In this document: positions 5,452-6,724 of the stretch, piece by piece
How the letters are laid out: each line of letters opens with the position of its first letter
Position numbering within the stretch: position 1 is the stretch's first letter
NCBI GenBank assembly: GCA_012838715.1
Contig: DUOR01000290.1
Span: 1 to 6,724 of the forward strand
From: Actinomycetales bacterium
GTDB taxonomy: Bacteria; Actinomycetota; Actinomycetes; Mycobacteriales; Mycobacteriaceae
Reading direction: 5' to 3'
Length of the DNA: 6,724 bases
Translations under genes and position numbers: made by a program
Notes under the pieces: model-generated
What the model saw: only the letters and a program-made list of their open reading frames with translations
What the model was told of the DNA's origin: nothing
The model's database searches: none

Positions 5452-5457
5452 GAGGAG
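5452..5457 (+). promoter_or_regulatory. Shine-Dalgarno of pyrD, fixing the GTG start
   Basis: GAGGAG lies 6 nt upstream of the GTG at 5464. An in-frame ATG at 5446 has no comparable site upstream and itself precedes the GAGGAG, so GTG 5464 is the better start. This is the only strong ribosome binding site among the five genes. Confidence 0.75.
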
Positions 5458-5463
5458 CCAGCA

Positions 5464-6603
5464 GTGACGCACCCCATCCGAACCGCCGCCTACCGGGCAT
5501 CGCTGAAGGCGATGTTCACCATGGACCCGGAGCGCGTGCACGTTTTGATGAACGATTGGCTCGCGCGGCTGCAGCGCATGCCGAAGATGCGCGCCGCGAT
5601 TGCGCGGCTGCTCGTCGTCGATGATCCGACGCTGCGGCAGACCGTGTTCGGCGTCGATTTCCCGCGGCCGCTGGGGCTGGCGGCGGGCTTCGACAAGGCG
5701 GCGACCGCCGCGGACTGCTGGGCCGACATCGGTTTCGGCTACGCGGAATTGGGCACCATCACCGCCCACGCGCAGCCGGGCAACGACGCGCCGCGCCTGT
5801 TCCGGCTGAAGGCCGACCGCGGCATCCTGAACCGCATGGGGTTCAACAACCCCGGCGCCGAGGCCGTGTCCGCGAATTTGCGCGACCGGCGGGGTGACGG
5901 GGTCATCGGCATCAACATCGGCAAGACGAAGGTCGTGCCGCTGGAGGGCGCCGTCGAGGACTACCGCCGTTCGGCGCGGCTGCTCGGCGACCTGGCGGAC
6001 TTCGTCGTGGTCAACGTCTCCTCCCCGAACACGCCGGGCCTGCGCGACCTGCAGGCCGTGGAGACCCTCCGCCCCATTCTCGCCGCCGTGCAGGAGGAGA
6101 CCACCTCCCCCGTGCTGGTGAAGATCGCCCCCGACCTTTCCGACGACGACATCCGCGCCGTCGCCGACCTCGCCGTCGAGCTGGGGCTGGCCGGCATCGT
6201 CGCGACCAACACCACCATCTCCCGAGAGGGCCTGCAGACCCCGGCCTCCGTCGTGGAGAAGATGGGCGCCGGCGGCGTGTCCGGTGCGCCCGTCGCCGCC
6301 CGCAGCCTCGAGGTCCTGCGAATCCTGCACGCCCACCTGGAGGGGCAGCGCACCGATGCCCCCAACGACGAAGGGCCCGTGCTCATCAGCGTCGGCGGCA
6401 TCGAGACCGCCGAGCAGGCGTGGGAGCGCATCACCTCCGGCGCGACGCTGCTGCAGGGCTACACGCCGCTGATTTACGGTGGCCCCGACTGGATCCGGGA
6501 CATCCACCTCGGCCTGGCCAAGCAGGTCCGCGCGCACGGCCTGGAGTCCATCGCCGACGCGGTCGGCTCCGGCCTCCCCTGGCGCGACCTGGCCGCGGCG
6601 TAA
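5464..6603 (+). CDS. pyrD: PyrD, class 2 (quinone-dependent) dihydroorotate dehydrogenase
   Basis: FMN flavoprotein of de novo pyrimidine synthesis: it oxidises dihydroorotate to orotate and passes electrons to the membrane quinone pool. The 379-residue length and the N-terminal helical extension (about 1-50, including the MDPERVH segment) are those of membrane-associated class 2 enzymes. Motifs in order: [17 protein letters not shown] (62-78, FMN region), NRMGFNNPG (123-131), [15 protein letters not shown] (183-197), where S187 corresponds to the catalytic Ser of E. coli PyrD, then LVKIAPDLS (218-226), NTTISR (249-254), ISVGGI (308-313) and [11 protein letters not shown] (331-341). It follows the lipoprotein by 188 bases and probably has its own promoter; CACAAT at 5395-5400 is a weak -10 candidate. 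No attenuator or PyrR-type leader is evident. Confidence 0.97.
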   Translation: MTHPIRTAAYRASLKAMFTMDPERVHVLMNDWLARLQRMPKMRAAIARLLVVDDPTLRQTVFGVDFPRPLGLAAGFDKAATAADCWADIGFGYAELGTITAHAQPGNDAPRLFRLKADRGILNRMGFNNPGAEAVSANLRDRRGDGVIGINIGKTKVVPLEGAVEDYRRSARLLGDLADFVVVNVSSPNTPGLRDLQAVETLRPILAAVQEETTSPVLVKIAPDLSDDDIRAVADLAVELGLAGIVATNTTISREGLQTPASVVEKMGAGGVSGAPVAARSLEVLRILHAHLEGQRTDAPNDEGPVLISVGGIETAEQAWERITSGATLLQGYTPLIYGGPDWIRDIHLGLAKQVRAHGLESIADAVGSGLPWRDLAAA

Positions 6604-6618
6604 CCGGGGCCCGCCTCG

Positions 6619-6666
6619 CGCCCAGGCCGTCGCCCGCGGCTTCGCCCAGCCCGTCGCCCGCGGCCC
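6619..6666. repeat. 24-bp tandem duplication downstream of pyrD
   Basis: Two adjacent 24-bp units (6619-6642 and 6643-6666), each beginning CGCCCAG and containing CCGTCGCCCGCGGC, match at 21 of 24 positions. They start 15 bases after the pyrD stop and run directly into the 22-bp array. Confidence 0.75.
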
Positions 6667-6724
6667 CGCAAAAGCAAAACCCCGGCACCGCAAAAGCAAA
6701 ACCCCGGCACCGCAAAAGCAAAAC
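6666..6724. repeat. 22-bp tandem repeat running off the window end
   Basis: Two exact copies (6666-6687 and 6688-6709) and 15 bases of a third (6710-6724) are seen. Each unit contains GCAAAAGCAAAACCCCGGCA. The AAAACCCCGGCACCG part looks like the left arm of a convergent-gene terminator whose right arm would lie beyond the window. The total copy number cannot be read from this window. Confidence 0.9.

Noticed and set aside
5446..5463. ATG at 5446 as the pyrD start
   Set aside because: It lies before the GAGGAG ribosome binding site, which serves the GTG at 5464; no comparable site precedes the ATG.
5113..6699. Minus-strand open frame of 528 codons opposite pyrD
   Set aside because: PyrD explains the DNA; the antisense frame is Gly/Arg/Ala-rich with no motif.

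Overview
The window looks like chromosomal core DNA from a high-GC member of the Mycobacteriales, most likely Corynebacterium or a near relative. Three things point there: a mycothiol-pathway ligase (MshC), a UppP sequence of corynebacterial type, and the gene set mshC / uppP / lipoprotein next to pyrD. From memory, M. tuberculosis has the same neighbourhood as Rv2130c, Rv2136c, Rv2138 (lppL) and Rv2139. I see no phage, transposase, CRISPR array, rRNA or tRNA.

Layout. On the minus strand, reading right to left, lie uppP (2270 to 1374, undecaprenyl-diphosphatase) and then mshC (1176 to 1, cut by the window edge before its C-terminus). Two back-to-back hairpins (1208-1268) separate them. On the plus strand lie an aldo/keto-reductase-fold protein (2444-3391), a 750-base gene-free region full of repeats (3392-4141), an LppL-like lipoprotein (4142-5275) and pyrD (5464-6603, quinone-type dihydroorotate dehydrogenase). 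The uppP and reductase-like genes diverge from a 173-base gap. The window ends inside a tandem repeat downstream of pyrD.

Functions. MshC makes a mycothiol precursor, UppP recycles the undecaprenyl carrier lipid for envelope synthesis, the lipoprotein is an exported envelope protein and PyrD makes orotate for pyrimidines. The genes do not form one operon. Three of the five start exactly 7 nt after a TANNNT -10 hexamer, which predicts leaderless mRNAs, and the lipoprotein has a near version of this. Only pyrD has a clear Shine-Dalgarno.

The points most worth checking: (1) the reductase-like protein keeps only the Asp of the Asp-Tyr-Lys-His catalytic tetrad, so it looks like a pseudoenzyme. 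(2) The 3.4-4.1 kb region holds four copies of a 16-17 bp motif in alternating orientation that can fold in mutually exclusive ways around a good intrinsic terminator, possibly a small RNA. (3) Short tandem repeats (units of about 11, 19, 22, 24 and 29 bp) recur through the window. One adds a Gly/Ala/Asp-rich insert inside MshC and another triplicates the last codons of uppP.
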